Shown: positions 10,398 to 22,535, numbered from the stretch's first letter. The stretch is DNA of 64,000 bases from Scilla litardierei (GCA_030789695.1 CM061142.1:566051281-566115280), one strand, 5' to 3'. Made by a program: numbers and translations. Notes: generated by a model from the letters alone, not told the origin.

Positions 10398-10904
10398 CAC
10401 ACGGGTTCGCTCCGGTCTCACCGATGAATGACACGTTGTCTCTTTCACGAATGAGTTTCCTTCCATTATGGATATGGTAGGAGCGCATCGTGATGGAGAG
10501 AACGTCAAAAGTTGTTCTTTTCACGTTAGGGTCTTTTGCCATTACGGATATGGCAAGAACTCTCCGTGACGGGAAGAACTGACCGTTCATCTCGCCAAAC
10601 TCGCACTCCTCATGGATGCTGAGTCTCCATTCAATAGGGAATGTGAACTCTTTTCATGTAGAGCGTGAAGTTTGCGGTCTTGAAGGTGAGTTATTTCGGC
10701 CATTAAAGAATAACTACTTTCTCGATGAACGGGTGTCTCATCGGAGAAGAAGGTGGTTTCATACTTCTCATCGGAGAAGATGAACACATATCTCTTTGGT
10801 GCATGATGCACCCCCCTCCCCAAAAGGGAAGGGGTTGGCTTCGGCCAATGACAACCAAGACCACCAGCCCATGGGGGGGGGGGTGTGCGGCCGGACTCCA
10901 AGGA

Positions 10905-11175
10905 GGCCAGCCGGCAGGCCACCCTGGCCGGCCCTGGCCTCTGCCAGGGTCAATGCCGGCCCTGGCAGAGGCCAGGGCAGGGCGCCCTGGCCTCTGCCAG
11001 GGCCAGGCCGGCCCTGGCCGAGGCCAGGGCCTGACCGGTCAGAGGGAGCCCTGGCCTTCGGCCAGGGCCTGGCTGGCCCTGGCCAGCCTTCGGCCAGGGG
11101 TAGGCCGAGGCTGGTCCTGGCATCGGCCAGGGCCAGGCCAGGCCGAGGAGCCCTACGGTACCGGCGGTTTCAGCC
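10905..11175. repeat. GC-rich GGCCAGGGC / GCCCTGGCC inverted-repeat block
   Basis: Both orientations of the word alternate many times. Long open frames on both strands are a by-product of the lack of A/T. It is a shorter version of the block at 34338-34935. Confidence 0.85.
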
Positions 11176-11383
11176 CCGGCCACTTGCATGGCCGGCCCAT
11201 ACGGGACCGGCGGCAGTTGCATACGGCAAAACCTCATGCAAGGGGAATCCGGCCTTGGCACGACCACAGCTCGACTCCGGTAATGGCCGAGGCAGGCCAA
11301 TACCTCCCACTGCAAAATACGTTTTCAAAAAACGTTTTTTTCAAAAACACTTTTCCGCTGCAAGTACTATAAGAGTACTATTG

Positions 11384-11497
11384 TTTGATAAGTGATGGGG
11401 AAATATTCAAAGTTGTTCTAGATGGTGATTGGCATCAAAATGACCTTTCCGATTCTAGGGCAACATCTTCAATATTTTTCGAAAGTAACTTATCAAA
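11384..11497 (+). promoter_or_regulatory. Leader stem-loop of Copia-1
   Basis: TTTGATAAGT (11384-11393) pairs with ACTTATCAAA (11488-11497). TTGTTCTAGA (11413-11422) pairs with TCTAGGGCAA (11454-11463), with two G-U wobbles in place of A-U pairs. The fold matches the two stem-loops in Copia-2. Confidence 0.65.
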
Positions 11498-11563
11498 TGA
11501 AAAATTTATGCAATGTTTTTGATCAAACTTGTTTTATGTCTTTTGCAGCATTTTAAAACTAAA

Positions 11564-14500
11564 ATGTCTTCCGCTACTAAGAACATCGTCGCTGAGTTGA
11601 ACAAAGGTGAAAAACTCAACGGCGATAATTACAAGCTATGGTCCATGAAGATACAATATGTTCTAGAGGAGCAAGATGTGCTCGAAACTCTGAAGAACAT
11701 AATGATTGAACCTGAGTTAGGCACTACGGCCCAACACAGAAGAGACAAGGAAGCTTTTGAGGCTTGGTCTCGGAAGAACAAGATTGCTCGCATTACGTTG
11801 CTGTCAAGTATGGCAGCCGACATAATGCGAATCTTTCGAGAATATGACCTAGCTATGGACATATGGTCCAAGTTAGAGGAGAAGTTTGGTGGAGGTGACC
11901 AAACTTTGCTCTTTAACTATAAGATTCAATTCGTACAAAAAACGTCAAGATCATTCCATGGGAATGCATCTGTGACACATGGCGAATCTTATCTCAGAGT
12001 TAAAGGATACAGGTCATGTGCTCACCGATGAGCAACAAATCCAAGCAGTCATACGTTCCCTACCAATCGAATGGGAACAAATGAAGATGCATCTCACTCA
12101 TAATGAGAGCATCAAGAATTTCAGCGATGTTTCTAAGCACCTCGAGTTAGAGGAAGAGCGGCTTGCGGCCGCCAAGCCAAGTGCAAAAGTGCACATGGTT
12201 GCTAGTTTCTCACACGGGGAAAAGAAACGTAAACATCACTCGAAGTTTGCTCATGACCAGCAAAAGCAACCAGTGTCTACCAAGAAACCCAAACAGAAGG
12301 GTGGGAACAAGAAATGGCACAAGAAGAAAGACTTGAAGAGGATCAAGTGCTTCAAGTGCAACAAGTTAGGTCACTATGCCCGTTCATGTACGGATGGAGG
12401 TGACAAGGTAACTTGTAATAATACTAGTTACATATGTGTTTCTAGTTCAATATTTCTTGTAGAATCTAATCCTTTTTGGATAATTGATTCAGGTGCCATC
12501 GACCACATAGCAAGGGACAGACGGTCCTTCGTGGAGTATCATCGGATACCCCAAAGAACGAAGTGGATATATGTAGGAAACAACACACGTGTTGAAGTGA
12601 AAGACGTTGGGACGTGCAAGCTCGTCTTGGACAACGGCCGCATTATCTTACTTCATGATGTCCTCTTCGCTCCAGATATTCGAAGGAATATTATATCTGT
12701 GGTTGTATTAATGGGTCTTGGTTATAGTTGGTTCTTTCATAATTGTAATGTGGACCTATCTTGTAATAATTCTTTAATTGGTTCTGGGTATGTTTTTAAG
12801 GGATTCATTGTATTAAATACTATGTACGATTCCTCTAATTTTAATGAAAATTTCCTTGTTACAAATTCCTTGGTTTGTGAATCTGATGTAATTTGTTGGC
12901 ATGCAAGGCTTGGTCACATTGGACCAACACGTATGGATAGACTTGCCAAACGTGGCCTTCTATCCAATGTTTCAAAAGTCGAAATGTCGACTTGCGAACA
13001 TTGCCTTGTAGGGAAATCTTGTTGCAAGCCATTTGGAACCGGCACAAGAGCCGAAGTTCCATTACATATCATCCATTCGGACATATGTGGTCCGATGAAT
13101 GTCAAGACAAGACGCAGGAAGTCCTACTTCATCACTTTTATTGATGACTTCACCCGATTCGGACATATCTATTTGATATCCCACAAAAGTGAAGCATTAA
13201 CCTGCTTTAAAAACTATATGAGTTTAGTGAAAAATCAATTAGATCGCAAGATTAAGGTCTTGCGAACCGACAGAGGTGGTGAATATCAATCAGTAAGTTT
13301 TAAGGAACTTTGTGATGAAAAGGGCATAGTTCATCAAATAACTATGCCTTATACTCCACAACAAAATGGTGTTGCTGAAAGGAGGAATAGGACTTTGATG
13401 GAAATGGTCCGGTCAATGATGGCGCAAGCTAACTTGCCAATCATCTTTTGGGGTGATGCATTATTGACGGCTACTTTCATCTTGAATCGCGTACCCTCGA
13501 AATCAGTTAGCTCCACTCCTTATGAGTTGTGGAACCAAAGGTCTCCTGACTTAAGCATATTAAAACCTTGGGGGTGTGCATCCTACGCACATATTTCCTC
13601 CCATAAGTATGGCAAACTTGGGCCAAGGGGGAGGAAATGTATCTTTATACGATACGCAGAAAACTCCAATGGTTATGTTTTCATTGGTCAGGAAGACAAT
13701 GGAGGACTGATTGAATTTGAGTCCAGGGATGTTACTTTCTTGGAAAATGAGTTTTCAAGACAGGGCGAGATAAGTCAGGACTTATCTCTAATTGAGATTT
13801 ATGATCAAGAAGGATTACCTCATTCGAGTGGGAGAATTCTTGGTGAAGAAGAAAATACGTTTCAACCTTCACCAATGGATGATACGAATGATGCGAATCA
13901 TATTCCATATGGGAATAATGATCCAAGTGGGAGCAATTCTAATCACATTCCAAGTGGGAGTAATATTAGAATTGATCCAAATTCGAGTCAATAAGGGCTT
14001 GAAGAATCTCAAATACGACGTAGTAGTCGTACAAGGTTAGCTCCTCTAAGATTTGAGGATGAATTTCCACAAACCTTTATGACTTTACTACAAGATGATG
14101 ACGAGCCTGCTACTTTCAAACAGGCCGTATCATGCCCATCAAAAGACAAATGGATGGAAGCGATGAAGGAGGAATTAGAATCCATGAAAATTAACCAAGT
14201 CTGGGACTTGGTTGACTTACCCAGAGGACGTAGAGCTATTGGGAACAAATGGGTTCTCAAGATCAAGCATAAGGCTGATGGTTCTATAGACAGATATAAA
14301 GCTCGCCTTGTTGCGAAAGGTTTTACGCAACAGGAAGGGATAGACTACGAAGAGACCTTCTCACCTGTTGTTCGTTTTACCACGATTCGCTTGATTCTGG
14401 CTTTGGTAGCTTACTTAGACCTCGAATTACATCAAATGGATGTAAAGACTGCCTTTCTCAATGGAGAATTGGACGAGGAGATCTATATGGAACAACCAAC

Positions 14501-15665
14501 AAGGTTTGTAAAAGAAGGAAACGAACATAAGGTTTGTAAACTTCGTAAGTCCATATATGGTCTTAAACAATCCTCGAGGCAATGGTATATACGATTTCAA
14601 GAAGTTGTCTTATCAAATGGTTTTACCATGCTTGATGAAGATAACTGTGTATATATCAAGTGGATCAAAAGCAAGTATGTTATTATGTCTTTATATGTGG
14701 ATGGCATTTTAATAGCCGGAAATGACAAGGGCTTTGTGATGGATATCAAGGCTTGGCTTTCATCAGTATTTGAGATGAAAGACATGGGAGAAGCCGCATA
14801 TATCATTGGAGTTAAGATTTCAAGGAATCGTTCGAAGAAACTTCTTTCTCTTTCACAAGAGACTTATATAAAGAAGGTTCTAGAACGTTTTAATATGCAG
14901 GACTGTAAGTCCATTGATACTCCAATAAGCAAATGCGATAATTTATGTCTGAAGATGTGTCCTAAGAGCCAAAAGGAAAAGGAAATTATGGAAAAGGTTC
15001 CATATTCCAGTGCAGTTGGTAGTCTTATGTACGCTATGATGTGTACAAGACCGGACATCTGTTTTGCCGTTGGAATGGTAAGTCGTTGCCAATCCAATCC
15101 AGGGCAAACACACTGGAAAGCGGTTAAGAGGATAATGCGGTATCTTAAAGGGACTACGGACTATGCTTTATGCTATCAAGGAAATTCCTTGAGGCTCGAA
15201 GGCTACACTGATGCTGATTGGGCGAGTGATCTCGATGAGCGACGATCAACCTCAGGATATGTTTTTCTACTCGGATCTGGTGCAATATCCTAGAGTAGCA
15301 AAAAGCAATCCTGCATCGTACTTTCAACTATGGAAGCCGAATTTGTAGCATTTAGCATGGCGGTCCAAGAAGCTGTTTGGCTTAGGAAGTTCTTAGACAA
15401 GCTAATTGATGCAAGTGACTCAGGCACTGTACCAATATACAGTGACAGTCAAGCATCTATAGCCTATGTCAAAGATCCAAAATTCCATTGTAAGACCAAA
15501 CACATTGATATCCGCTACAAATTTGCAAAAGACTATGATAAGAACAAGAAGGTAGACATTAGATACATATCTACGCATGAGATGATAGCGGATCCGCTTA
15601 CGAAGGCGATCCCCAGAGATGTGTTTTACAAACACTTATTATCACAAGGGTTGCGTAAGAGCTGA
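11564..15665 (+). pseudogene. Gag-pol polyprotein of Copia-1
   Basis: It starts at the ATG equivalent to that of Copia-2 (AAAATGTCTTCC). Gag is collinear with Copia-2 until about 11890, where scattered substitutions and indels put it out of frame up to about 11975; translation resumes in another frame. The zinc knuckle CFKCNKLGHYARSC, protease DSGA, integrase (WHARLGH; HSDICGPM; RTDRGGEY; AERRNRT), RT and RNase H are all recognisable. TAA at 13992-13994 splits the integrase tail from RT, and TAG at 15291-15293 splits RNase H; Copia-2 has sense codons at both places. The RT box reads YVDG (14694-14705) in place of YVDD. This copy cannot make active RT. Confidence 0.93.
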
Positions 15666-16678
15666 GTTGTATCAAAGTATTCCCATGTCTATGAAAGATC
15701 AAAGTTAATAAAAGAATAAGTTCTTTCGACATTGCATATGAGTTTCTTGAAAATGTTTGTGTACATTTCTTTTAATCTCAGCTATGTTTTTCTAGTATGT
15801 CAGACAGATTGAGGTTAGCTCTCTCACATGAGCAACCGCCTTTATTCTATCAAACGGATAAGATAAAGATGAGACCTGTTTAAAGTCAAAATCATCAGAC
15901 GGATGATTTAGAGTAATGACTTAAACAAAATGGTCGTATGAAAGATCTGCATCATATGGATGCTTACAAAAGATCAAAGAAGATTTTTGAAATCTTATCT
16001 GTCTTATGCGGGATGTGAGTCCAGGAAATTACTGAGTAGTAAAAGGGACTCAAAGTCAGACATTGTGGTGTCTGATCATCATCCTTACAACATCATTAAG
16101 ACATACGCTCCCTGGGAAAGGAGTGATGTTGTAATACGTATTCATACTATGTATGCATTTGACCATTGGGTTAGAATAGTAATTGTGTTTACTATTATGT
16201 GAGACCCAAAGACCACATGGGTCTTAACTACTTACCCTTATGGACTCTAATTAGCTCCTTAAGATTTGATTAGGTGATCGCTATCTTAACATGTTGCTTA
16301 TGGACTATGGTCAATTCGGTCCGGCGAGACATGTTAGAAAAGCGAGTCAAGTCAAGATCCAAAGGATCGCAAGAAGAGGAAGATTAATTTCATATTCACA
16401 TTTGGACTTTAGAGATTCAAAGCTGGCCAGCCAATTGTAATCCAGATGGGATTCAATTGTTGAATATAAAGTATAAAGAATGTGAAGAAATAATCTAGGG
16501 TAAAACATGCGTTAATCTACTCAACTTTGCACCCCAAGGAGTGTTGTGTATCTCTAACAAATGCACAACATCGGACTCTATGCGCATGACGGTCACACGG
16601 TCTATTTCTCAGTATGATAAATAGAAGAACTAAAGGAAAAGATGTTTCCTTACGATCCCCTCAAGTGTGATTGGGAGA
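15666..16678 (+). other. Copia-1 3' untranslated interior and polypurine tract
   Basis: About 1 kb without coding lies between the pol stop and the 3' LTR. It is collinear with 39881-40930 of Copia-2. It ends in GATTGGGAGA, the polypurine tract directly before TGTTGG at 16679. Confidence 0.8.
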
Positions 16679-17199
16679 TGTTGGATATGGACGACATGTA
16701 TACACCCATGAGGGGATGTATGAGGGTCTATGGACCTCAGATGTCGCGTGCATGAAAGCATGTGCGAAGGGAACCTTTTCATGTGTAAAAAGGACCACTC
16801 GATAAGTGGAAAAAGTCACATTATAAGTGCATAAAGGCACTTGATAAGTGCATGAAGAAGAGGATAAGCAAGGGTGTTAATATAAGCTAATAAGCTTATA
16901 TGTAGTTATTTCCTACAATAACTACCCCTAAAGCCTATAAATAGGACCCAAGGGTAAGGCATTTTAGGCTAATCCTTCATGTCATAAGTTTGCATAAGGC
17001 AACCTTCTTTCCTCTTCTCCCTTCCATTAAAGTTCTTCATCCAAGTAGAGATTTAGACGGTGAAACACTGCTTTGATCCTCTGTGACGAAGTACCGACCG
17101 TTGTGGCGAATCCAAGGGCGAAGTTTAGAGACTACAGCGCAGCGTACGCTTACGTAAGTTCTCTTTCGATACTCCATCACCGCATGATGGGATCCTACA
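16679..17199 (+). repeat. 3' LTR of Copia-1
   Basis: It is collinear with 9869-10384 with a dozen or more differences, mostly single substitutions plus a small insertion near 17138. It ends CCTACA, followed by the GTAAC target duplication. Confidence 0.95.
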
Positions 17200-17204
17200 G
17201 TAAC

Positions 17205-18439
17205 TCGGGTTTTGGTTATTTGGGTTGACTTTTTCTTGGTTTTAGACTTGTATAAATAAGAAACAAGGCAGCCCTTGCTAAGGGTCGTGAAGTTTATTTC
17301 TTTTTGCTTTTGCTTTGGAGGTTATTGCTTAAAGAAGCCTTAGTTCTTAATTTTCTCTTGTAATTTTGAAGATATTGATAATATTGGTTTGTCTAAACTC
17401 TTGATCTAATTGATTTATTGAATATTTCTTGTTTAAATCTCTTTGTAATGATGAATCTTATTATTTCCATGAATCTTATTGCCATGATCATGTTTATTAA
17501 TAAGTAGTCTCTTTGCTCTAGGGCAAAGGGATGAACCCTATAGATCTAAGGTTTGATATGTGAAATTAATTGAAACCCTTGTTACTGAACTTGTTTTAGG
17601 GTTAGATTATGGTTGATTAACTACAAATAGCTAGGGAGCTCGAGAGAGGATTTTAATCTATAGGAAGCCTTAGATACTCGATTTAGATCTATAATTTGGA
17701 TATCCTAGATTTGGTGCATGAAAGTGATCAAAACTAGCACCTTTATTATATTTCTATAATTAAATTCATCTGTATGACAGTAAGATGAATACGAACCATC
17801 ATAATCTAAATTTGAACTCATGTCACACGACAATAGACTTGAATGAGAATTAAATTATATTGTCGATCTTAATGCTAATAATTCAACTAGGCTTGCATGA
17901 GAGTGAGGCTCTAGCTTGAGTTATTTTAGACTGGAGTAGCGCGAGAGCGTGCATCGGTTCATAACATAATTGCGACAATTTCACCCTAAACTAAAAGTTA
18001 GTAATTAGGAGTTCATATTCACATTGAAACCCGAAAATCTATAGTGTGGATTCCCTAGTCCTAGACTTCTTTATTAATTGAACTACAACCAACACTATTA
18101 CACATTCATGACACACTTGCTACACCATTATTCACAATCTCTATTACATCTGGATAACTGAGATAATACCAACCGCCTCTCCGTGATTCGATACCCGCTC
18201 ACCACTTAACCGTGCACTTGCGATAAAACTACATAGTCTTTTGAGTATATCCAGGAACACATCTTATGTTGCCTAGGTATTTGATAGTTAGGCTAGAACA
18301 GATATTTTTGGTTTTCTCTTCAGGACATCCAATGAGATTTAAGTTGTTTACAACTATGATCTCGATCCTGTTCTTTGATCTTTATAAAGATGCAAAGATA
18401 ACCCTTAGTAGAAATCCTTGCATTGTCAAGGGATTCACT
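17205..18439 (+). repeat. Right half of the Tat/Athila-like LTR and its flank
   Basis: This continues the LTR interrupted at 9868. TATAAATAAG at 17251 is the likely promoter. The rest is AT-rich and non-coding. Near 18175-18230 it has the CTCTCCGTGATTCGATACCC...GCGATAAA sequence typical of the 3' end of Tat-like LTRs. The exact LTR end is not resolvable; I place it between about 18230 and 18439, where the SIRE-A LTR starts. Confidence 0.5.
17251..17258 (+). promoter_or_regulatory. TATA box of the Tat/Athila-like LTR
   Basis: TATAAATA lies about 50 bases after the Copia-1 insertion point. Before that insertion it was directly downstream of the palindromic-word cluster. Confidence 0.5.
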
Positions 18440-20175
18440 TGTAAGGAACCTGGTTATGAGGAAAACACTAAAAGGAGGGTTGAATAGTGTTTATAAAAAT
18501 TAACTAAGAAATTACGCCTAATTAAAATCCTAATCCAACAAAGATGCGGAATAAAACGAAACACCATATAATCAATGCTAACACAAGGATGTCTCAAGGA
18601 TTTGGATTACCCAAGTCAAACCCGACTTGTTTCCGGTAATCCTACGTCCCTTCCACCCGGGATACCACCCGCATACTCAAGTTAGAACCCTAACCTGAGG
18701 TTTCTTTTCAACCCACTTGTAGAAACCCTACAAGTGTAATCAATATACAATTGGTGTCCTTGAATCCCACAACTTGGGATCAAGCAAACCACTCTCACAA
18801 CCGAGAGTAAAACCGAATAACGAAAATTGTGAAATTATGAAATTTACACTTACAAATCACCTATGCCTTGAAGTAGAACTTGAAGAAGCAAAGTGATTGG
18901 AGTGTTGATCTCTTCCAAGAAGAGAGAGAATCCATTTCACTTGTCACCACCAAATGCCTAGACGGTATGAATTTTGTTTCTAGGTTGGAGAGCAAGAGAG
19001 AATGAGATTGGAATTCTAGGGCTGTGAGAGAATGAGAGCTTGAGAATCTTATAGATGATCAAGAGTTGAGCAAGAGACCACAATGGAATAGTAGAGGGCC
19101 TCTTTATAGGTTCTCTAAAACCCTCAAACAAAATACCCAAAACCCCCTTTGAAATCCGTGTGGAAAATCCCAACGAATTAATTTTACAGTCAGAACAAGC
19201 GACAAATGAAGAACAGACAGTCGCCTGCTGCACTGTGTCAGAGGGTAGGTGAGAATTCAAACAGTAAATTACCACATAGGACAGTCGACTGATGAAGGTT
19301 AGATAGGCGCTGAAAACCGACAGGTGACTGAGAAATCTTCTACAGGCGTCTGTGTGACAAAGTGCGTAAGTTGACAGAGTGTAAGAATTTTGGGTAAGCT
19401 TGGACAGTCGACTGATGTGGTATCCACAGGCACCTGTGCCTTGGGCAGGTGACTGGAAAACTAACTTCAGTCACCTGTGTGCACAAGTGCGTAACTTGCC
19501 AAAATGAAATATCTGGGTAAATGATGGACATGCGACTGATGTGGTATCCACAGGCGCCTGTGCGATGGGCAGGCGACTGGGAATCCAACAACAATCGACT
19601 GTGTGCACAAGTGCGTAAGATGACAGATCATGTGATCTTTGGGCAAGAAGAGACATGCGACTGACTAACAAGTGCATTACAGTTGAATACAGAAAAGCCC
19701 AAAAACCTATGTCAAAACATGTGCATTACAGTTGACTGCAGAACAATTCTCAGGCGCCTATATGGAGATAGGCGCCCGCATTTTGTTCTTCAGTCGTCTG
19801 TTGAAATCCAGAATGCACAGTAATGGGAATGAGGAGTAAGAGTCATAGGAAATGATTTCTAATGACTTTCTAGGCTAGATAGAGTGAAGTGTGTGAGCTC
19901 CAAAATAGTTTTACTACAATGCTACATTCTAATCAAGAGAAATAAAAGCATAAAAAAGATTTACATTGAATTTTGCTTCTCTTCTTTCTCTTAAATGGCC
20001 TTGAAGAACCCAATCTTCAATTCATTGAGCTTTGATTGATCTTTAAATTCATCCATTGCTATTTGATCTTCATGATTAGCTTAGGCAATGTATTAACTGC
20101 ATGGAGGGGATTACTCACAAGTATTTATGTTTGCTCATCATCAAAACCAAGTAGGGAGAAGTCCAATACTCAACA
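18440..20175 (-). repeat. 3' LTR of SIRE-A (1.74 kb)
   Basis: On the + strand it starts TGTAAGGAACC and reads into ACACTAAAAGGAGGGTTGAA, equivalent to the start of the SIRE-B LTRs. It ends CTCAACA, followed by CTCTCCCCCTTTT, the complement of a polypurine tract. CTTTATA at 19102-19108 is a TATA box on the - strand. Two identical-layout LTRs are not both visible, so the left boundary is by analogy. Confidence 0.75.
19362..19680. repeat. Tandem repeat, about 125 bp x 2.5, with palindromic words
   Basis: Units begin GTGCGTAA at 19362, 19487 and 19611. Each carries words such as CAGTCGACTG, CAGGCGCCTG and GGTATCCACAGGC. Related single words continue out to about 19190 and 19810. The array sits in the U3 or early transcribed part of the SIRE-A LTR. 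Confidence 0.8.
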
Positions 20176-20188
20176 CTCTCCCCCTTTT
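20176..20188 (-). other. Polypurine tract of SIRE-A
   Basis: CTCTCCCCCTTTT on the + strand is AAAAGGGGGAGAG on the coding strand, directly before the LTR start. The 20189-20755 stretch beyond it is AT-rich and holds nothing I can recognise. Confidence 0.75.
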
Positions 20189-20755
20189 GGCAATGACATA
20201 CAATCATAAACAAAAAGAAATAATTGTTCTTTAAAGAAATACTTACTCCTCCTACATAGATGCCAATCAAGTTAGACAATAAAGATACGAGCATAATGAG
20301 ATCAATTAAAGCATAAGTATGATATGAGTGAATGAAATGAATTCAAGTATTTGAATTTATGATTTTTGAATCTAAATTCACTATATCTTACTCCCCCTGA
20401 ATCTAAGGCTATTTCAAAATTAGATTCGAGTTTAGCTTCTAATTAGCACAAAATTATGAGTTTGTTTATTTCTCTCCCCATATAGCATTATCCAAAAAGT
20501 GGGAGTAGAGAAACAACACAACTAGTGCTAAATAATAGTAAAACAATCATGGGAGTATAAAGAATTGCATATGCATTTAATGTGATACCAAAAGAAAATA
20601 AGAAAATCATGAAGGTGTATCACACAAATACATATCAAAATCATTAATACTAGGTTGACTAGAGGAATAAAAGTCCAATAGCAACATTTAATCATGTAAT
20701 ACGTCTCAACATTCAATATATAATGGAAATGAGATAATAATGAGCCAACGATGTC

Positions 20756-20818
20756 ATCATATATATATGTGTGTATATATATGTATGTATGTGTATATGT
20801 GTGTATATATATATATAT
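20756..20818. repeat. AT-rich microsatellite (TATATG/TATA)
   Basis: A short simple repeat of alternating TA and TG steps. It flanks the fold-back element and obscures that element's target duplication. Confidence 0.9.
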
Positions 20819-21656
20819 AGGAAGGATCAAATGACCCCCTAATATAACCCCCTCCCTTGGCCGCACGATCGATGTAGATCAACTGCACGGATCACCCAAT
20901 GATTGAGAGAGATGATGGAGAGAAATCGCGAGAAATTGAATCTCTCGCGAGAAATTCAATTTCTCGCACAGAAAGTTTTCAGCAGTTACTTAATTAATCC
21001 GCTTAGTTTATCCACCATTCTCCCCATTTTAAAAATGAATTCCGGCCAACCGAGTGGACATCTTTACATAAAAATTAGTTTTTCCGTACACCCTCGTCCT
21101 CCCGATCAGAACACGCAGTGTGAAGCCTCAGTTTTGGTGAGGTTTCGGTGACTGAAACCCAAAGTTTTAGTGCCTGGGTTGACTGAAACCTTGGGTTTCA
21201 GTCCGCCCAGGCACTGAAACCTTGGGGTTCAGTCACCGAAACCTCGGTTTCAGTGAGGTTTCGGTGCCTGAAACCCAAGGTTTCAGTGCCTGAAACCCAA
21301 GGTTTCAGTGCCTGGGCAGACTGAAACCAGTCACCGAAACCTCACCGAAACCGAGGCTTCACACTACGCGTACTGATCGGGAGGACGAGGGGGACAGAAA
21401 AACTAATTTTTATGTAAAGATGTCCACTCGGTTGGCCGGACTTCATTTTTAAAGTAGGGAGAAGGGTGGATAAACTAAGCGGATTAATTAAGTAAATGCT
21501 GAAACTTTTTGTGCGAGAAACTGAATTTCTCGCGAGAGAAATTTAATTTCTCGCGCGTGAGTTGGAGGGGGCAATCCGGACCGCCGATCCACATGATGGA
21601 GGGCCACGGGAGGGGGTCATTTTGGGGGTTATATTGGGGGTCAAAAGATCCTTCCT
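20819..21656. mobile_element. Fold-back element with very long inverted arms
   Basis: The ends are inverted copies: AGGAAGGATC...GACCCCC at 20819 and its complement ending CTTCCT at 21656. Matching continues inward for roughly 300 bp, through the CTCGCGAGAAATT, TTAATTAATCCGCTTAG and GAGTGGACATCTTTACATA segments on both arms. The centre (about 21140-21345) is a set of GTTTCAGTGCCTGAAACCC words that are themselves inverted repeats. It has no coding capacity. The class is probably Mutator-like or another long-TIR MITE. The insertion lies in AT simple repeat, so the target duplication cannot be read. Confidence 0.75.
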
Positions 21657-21667
21657 CATATAGATAT

Positions 21668-21669
21668 AT

Positions 21670-21721
<52 letters not shown>
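21668..21721. repeat. (TG)n microsatellite
   Basis: More than 20 TG dinucleotides follow the fold-back element. The stretch 21722-21960 after it is non-coding and contains short CATC/CATA runs. Confidence 0.95.
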
Positions 21722-21726
<5 letters not shown>

Positions 21727-21965
21727 GAGAATACATAGAGTACATAATAACAACTCCAAAACCATCCATATGACAACATCAGAGTATCACCATCCATCCA
21801 TCCATACATCCATACATACATCTACAATATCCATAGATACATCAAAAAACAAGACTCTCTAACCCTAACAAAAAGAAACTAAGTCCTAGGGTGAGCAGTC
21901 TCTGATCATCATCAATCGTCAACCTGGACAACATACCCAGGAGCTCTCATCTCAACATGAAAGTC

Positions 21966-22239
21966 CTAGGTATCTGACTCTGTAGTCGAAGCAAAAGAAG
22001 CATCAGGGATGACAACATGTAAGGCCTTAGCAGCAGGAGTAGCCTCAGCAGGCTCAGTAGCAGCAGCAGAGGGCTCTGAAGTCTGAGTGACGACATCAGG
22101 AGGAGGCTGGGTGATGTCAGCTGGAGGAGCATGAGCATCATCAGAAGCATCAACAGATGATGATGGAATATCCTTAGCAAGATGAAGCAATGACCAGAGG
22201 GAGGCAGGTAAAGATAAGCCCTAATGCTTAAATGAGGTA
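21966..22239 (-). pseudogene. C-terminal part of the SIRE-A plant transposon-protein ORF
   Basis: A proline-, alanine- and serine-rich low-complexity reading frame on the - strand (open 22190-21966) ends in a stop. It was separated from its N-terminal part (50808-52044) by the 28.6-kb Tat-like insertion, whose AGGTA duplication marks the join. No enzymatic motif is visible. Its fate in the element is the same as that of the ORF at 25711-26883 in SIRE-B. Confidence 0.55.
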
Positions 22240-22535
22240 TGTTAAGGCCAAAATTGACCGAGACAGGTGTCAAGCTGACGTAGACTCGAGTTGCTGAGTC
22301 GGAGCCTCATCAGCAATTGGAATGGGACCCTTAGTTGAAAGAAGCAGGGTCGAGTAATGGTAGTTGGAGATGATGCAACCTTCGATCGATCTTCTGGCCG
22401 CAGTTGCATCGAACCGTTCAAGGTTGAGAAGCTCAACGTTGACCTTCGATGTTGGATAGCGACCGTCGATCTTTGATCGATCTTCTGGCGGCAGTTGCAT
22501 CGATCGTTCGAGGTTGAGAAGCTCGACGTTGATCA
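22240..22535 (-). repeat. 3' LTR of the Tat-like element, first part
   Basis: It matches 49974-50275 with scattered substitutions. It contains two units of a 90/91-bp tandem repeat (GATCTTCTGG at 22388 and 22479). It breaks at GATCA, where SIRE-B is inserted; the other side reads GACCA (31111-31115), a 5-base duplication with one mismatch. Confidence 0.85.

Larger units (their letters stand above)
10398..11563 (+). other. Copia-1 leader: non-coding, structured, 1.2 kb
   Basis: No conserved protein is encoded here. The leader carries a partly duplicated segment (TTACGGATATGG near 10464 and again near 10543), a GC-rich inverted-repeat block (about 10905-11175), a stem-loop (11384-11497) and an acceptor-like TCTTTTGCAG ending at 11548, just before the gag ATG. 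The order matches the Copia-2 leader, but with a shorter GC block and one stem-loop rather than two. Confidence 0.7.
9869..17199 (+). mobile_element. Copia-1: decayed full-length Ty1/copia element
   Basis: Two LTRs (516 and 521 bp) starting TGTTGGATATGG and ending ATCCTACA flank a primer site, a long leader, gag-pol and a polypurine tract. The 5-base target duplication GTAAC is perfect (9864-9868 and 17200-17204). The copia order protease-integrase-RT-RNase H is clear. The LTRs differ at a dozen or more sites, and gag-pol has a frameshifted stretch, two nonsense codons and a mutated RT catalytic aspartate. It is the same family as Copia-2. Confidence 0.96.

Noticed and set aside
11564..15665. 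Interruptions in Copia-1 gag-pol as possible introns
   Set aside because: Copia-2 has collinear coding sequence across each break, so these are mutations.
21484..21862. ORFs over the TG microsatellite
   Set aside because: Simple-repeat translation (Val/Cys or Thr/His runs).
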